Of a stretch of DNA of 64,000 bases, positions 63,044 to 64,000 are shown in pieces. Every line of letters starts with the position of its first letter. Positions within the stretch are counted from its first letter, which is position 1. The notes beneath the pieces are model-generated. The model saw nothing but the letters and a program-made list of their open reading frames with translations, did not search any database and had not been told where the DNA came from. Position numbers and translations under genes: made by a program. Source of the DNA: Promethearchaeota archaeon. GTDB taxonomy: Archaea > Asgardarchaeota > Lokiarchaeia > Sigyniarchaeales > SOKP01. Location of the stretch: positions 206,554 to 270,553 of the forward strand of contig JAEOUA010000001.1 in NCBI GenBank assembly GCA_016839555.1, given 5' to 3'.

Positions 63044-64000
63044 TCACCTCACAGGAGGTCTTAAAAATTCTAAATCTCTAAGATTATATAGTCTCTTAGC
63101 TCCTATTTTTGTTAGATATTCATCAAAATCATTAAGACTATATACCCATTCATCTAACCATCTTTCTATAACTTGCGGATCATTATCCCTTCCTGCGGCT
63201 AAATAGTCTTCGGTAAATTGATGATCGAAATAATACTTATAAGGCATGTTTCCTGGGTGGGATCCCCACGGTTGTTCTATAACGGCATCAACCATATAGA
63301 AAGGAATTATAGTTTTTCCAGGGTCAGCTCTTATTTTTTCGTCACTAATCAATTCTTCACATGTTACTATCACTCTTTTAGAAGCTCTTGCTTGTAAATC
63401 ATCCTTGACTATATGGCCATCAATTTGAACGTCTCCATACATATCTGCTTTATGAGCGTGTATAATACATACATCTGGGTTAAGTGAAGGGAGTAATAAT
63501 ACTTTCTCTCCTGTAAATGGACATTTTACTACCTTTCCTGGAGAATGCATCATTGTATCAGTACCTAACATTACTTTAACTGGAATAAATGGAACACCCT
63601 GAGCGCCAGCTCTTATTCTATATGACATTGCCCCATTAGTATAATCTGCCTTTTTTACCTCTCCGCTTTCAAAAAGCCTTCTCTGAACCCCAGAAAGGCC
63701 TCTTAATTCGAATCCTACTACATATGCTATATCAACATTAGAAACACATCCTCCTGCCATTAATACATCTATATCTTGCACAGCAGTATGTCCAGCTACA
63801 GATAAATTTTTAATTTTTTGTCTTACAATCTCATAAATTAATGCCATTGGAATCCTTATATGCCCAAATCCTCCAATAGCAATATAATCTCCATCTTTGA
63901 CGAATTTTTTGATTGCATCTTTTATTCTCATGCGTTTATCGATTAAAGCACGAGGTTTATTTATTCTTGTCCAATTTCTTATTTCTGTAGGTGTATTTTT
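63044..64000 (-). CDS. gctA: CoA-transferase subunit A (glutaconate CoA-transferase-like), partial
   Basis: The ATG at 63931 is not the true start: the frame stays open to the window edge and reads RINKPRALIDKRMRIKDAIK, normal N-terminal sequence, so the gene is cut at the right side. Signature parts: YIAIGGFGHIRIPMALIYEI, GMSYR-like region AMSYRIRAGAQGVPFIPVKV, and DVCIIHAHKADMYGDVQIDG. Forms a heteromeric CoA-transferase with GctB directly downstream. A fermentative amino-acid or fatty-acid pathway is likely. Confidence 0.9.
   Translation of the reverse strand, partial: KNTPTEIRNWTRINKPRALIDKRMRIKDAIKKFVKDGDYIAIGGFGHIRIPMALIYEIVRQKIKNLSVAGHTAVQDIDVLMAGGCVSNVDIAYVVGFELRGLSGVQRRLFESGEVKKADYTNGAMSYRIRAGAQGVPFIPVKVMLGTDTMMHSPGKVVKCPFTGEKVLLLPSLNPDVCIIHAHKADMYGDVQIDGHIVKDDLQARASKRVIVTCEELISDEKIRADPGKTIIPFYMVDAVIEQPWGSHPGNMPYKYYFDHQFTEDYLAAGRDNDPQVIERWLDEWVYSLNDFDEYLTKIGAKRLYNLRDLEFLRPPVR

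Noticed and set aside
1..64000. CRISPR arrays, rRNA genes, complete insertion sequences
   Set aside because: I looked for evenly spaced direct repeats, rRNA core motifs and transposase catalytic domains with terminal repeats and found none. A covariance-model scan would be needed to exclude tRNAs and small RNAs fully.

Overview
The window is strongly AT-rich and looks like a chromosomal piece of an Asgard archaeon, most likely of the Lokiarchaeia type. Evidence for Archaea: archaeal Shine-Dalgarno motifs (GGTGA/GAGGTG), A/T-rich TATA-like boxes shortly upstream of many starts, frequent TTG starts, a tRNA-splicing-endonuclease-like protein, a PIN-ATPase of the archaeal PilT-like family, Sep-tRNA:Cys-tRNA synthase and a tungsten aldehyde:ferredoxin oxidoreductase. 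Evidence for Asgard: a Rab/Ras-like GTPase with a zinc-binding tail, a ubiquitin-like protein ending in Gly-Gly-Val, a membrane protein with a longin/roadblock-like tail, an LRR relic, and several bacterial-type genes (LigA, PolX, ExoIII, AKR). No rRNA, tRNA, CRISPR array or complete insertion sequence was recognised.

Layout. 1-2.0 kb: Ski2-type helicase running off the left edge. 2-16.7 kb: gene-poor accessory stretch with small regulators (AbrB-like, CheY-like, HTH), two multi-pass membrane proteins, a beta-sandwich repeat protein, a V4R-like protein, the divergent GTPase, and a belt of broken genes and startless ORF fragments (3.5, 4.0, 5.7, 10.7-12.7, 13.6 kb). 16.9-33 kb: zinc-ribbon and DnaJ-zinc-finger proteins, an ECF transporter S component, a threonine-synthase/winged-helix fusion, a ZIP-DtxR metal operon, flavoproteins, a sugar kinase, a metallophosphoesterase, a TIM-barrel/UPF0047 fusion, a long coiled-coil membrane protein, DUF2061, an aldo/keto reductase and a PHP protein. 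33-43 kb: LURP-one-like protein, sirtuin, PIN-ATPase plus EndA-like pair, six-hairpin-like protein, AOR, HycI-like protease, enoyl-CoA hydratase-family protein, and a DsrE-TusA sulfur-relay pair. 43-50.4 kb: SDR, a hydrolase flanked by a complete HD-domain gene and a decayed copy of its 3' end, a DUF362 ferredoxin protein, rubrerythrin and peroxiredoxin. 50.5-57.9 kb: ubiquitin-like protein and a repair neighbourhood (LigA, PolX, ExoIII). 58.4-64 kb: ArsR regulator, a possible glycosyltransferase, NadA, SepCysS, and a two-subunit CoA-transferase running off the right edge.

How the genes fit together: the metabolism is that of an anaerobe using ferredoxin/flavin redox chemistry (AOR, flavodoxin, flavin reductase, NadA, DUF362) with protection against oxygen (rubrerythrin, BCP peroxiredoxin). 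Sulfur handling is represented by TusA, DsrE and tRNA-dependent cysteine synthesis. PolX, ExoIII and LigA could together supply gap filling, AP-site incision and nick sealing in base excision repair. Eukaryote-like items (GTPase, longin-like receptor, ubiquitin-like modifier) are scattered rather than clustered. All functions are inferred from reading the sequence; no database search was run.
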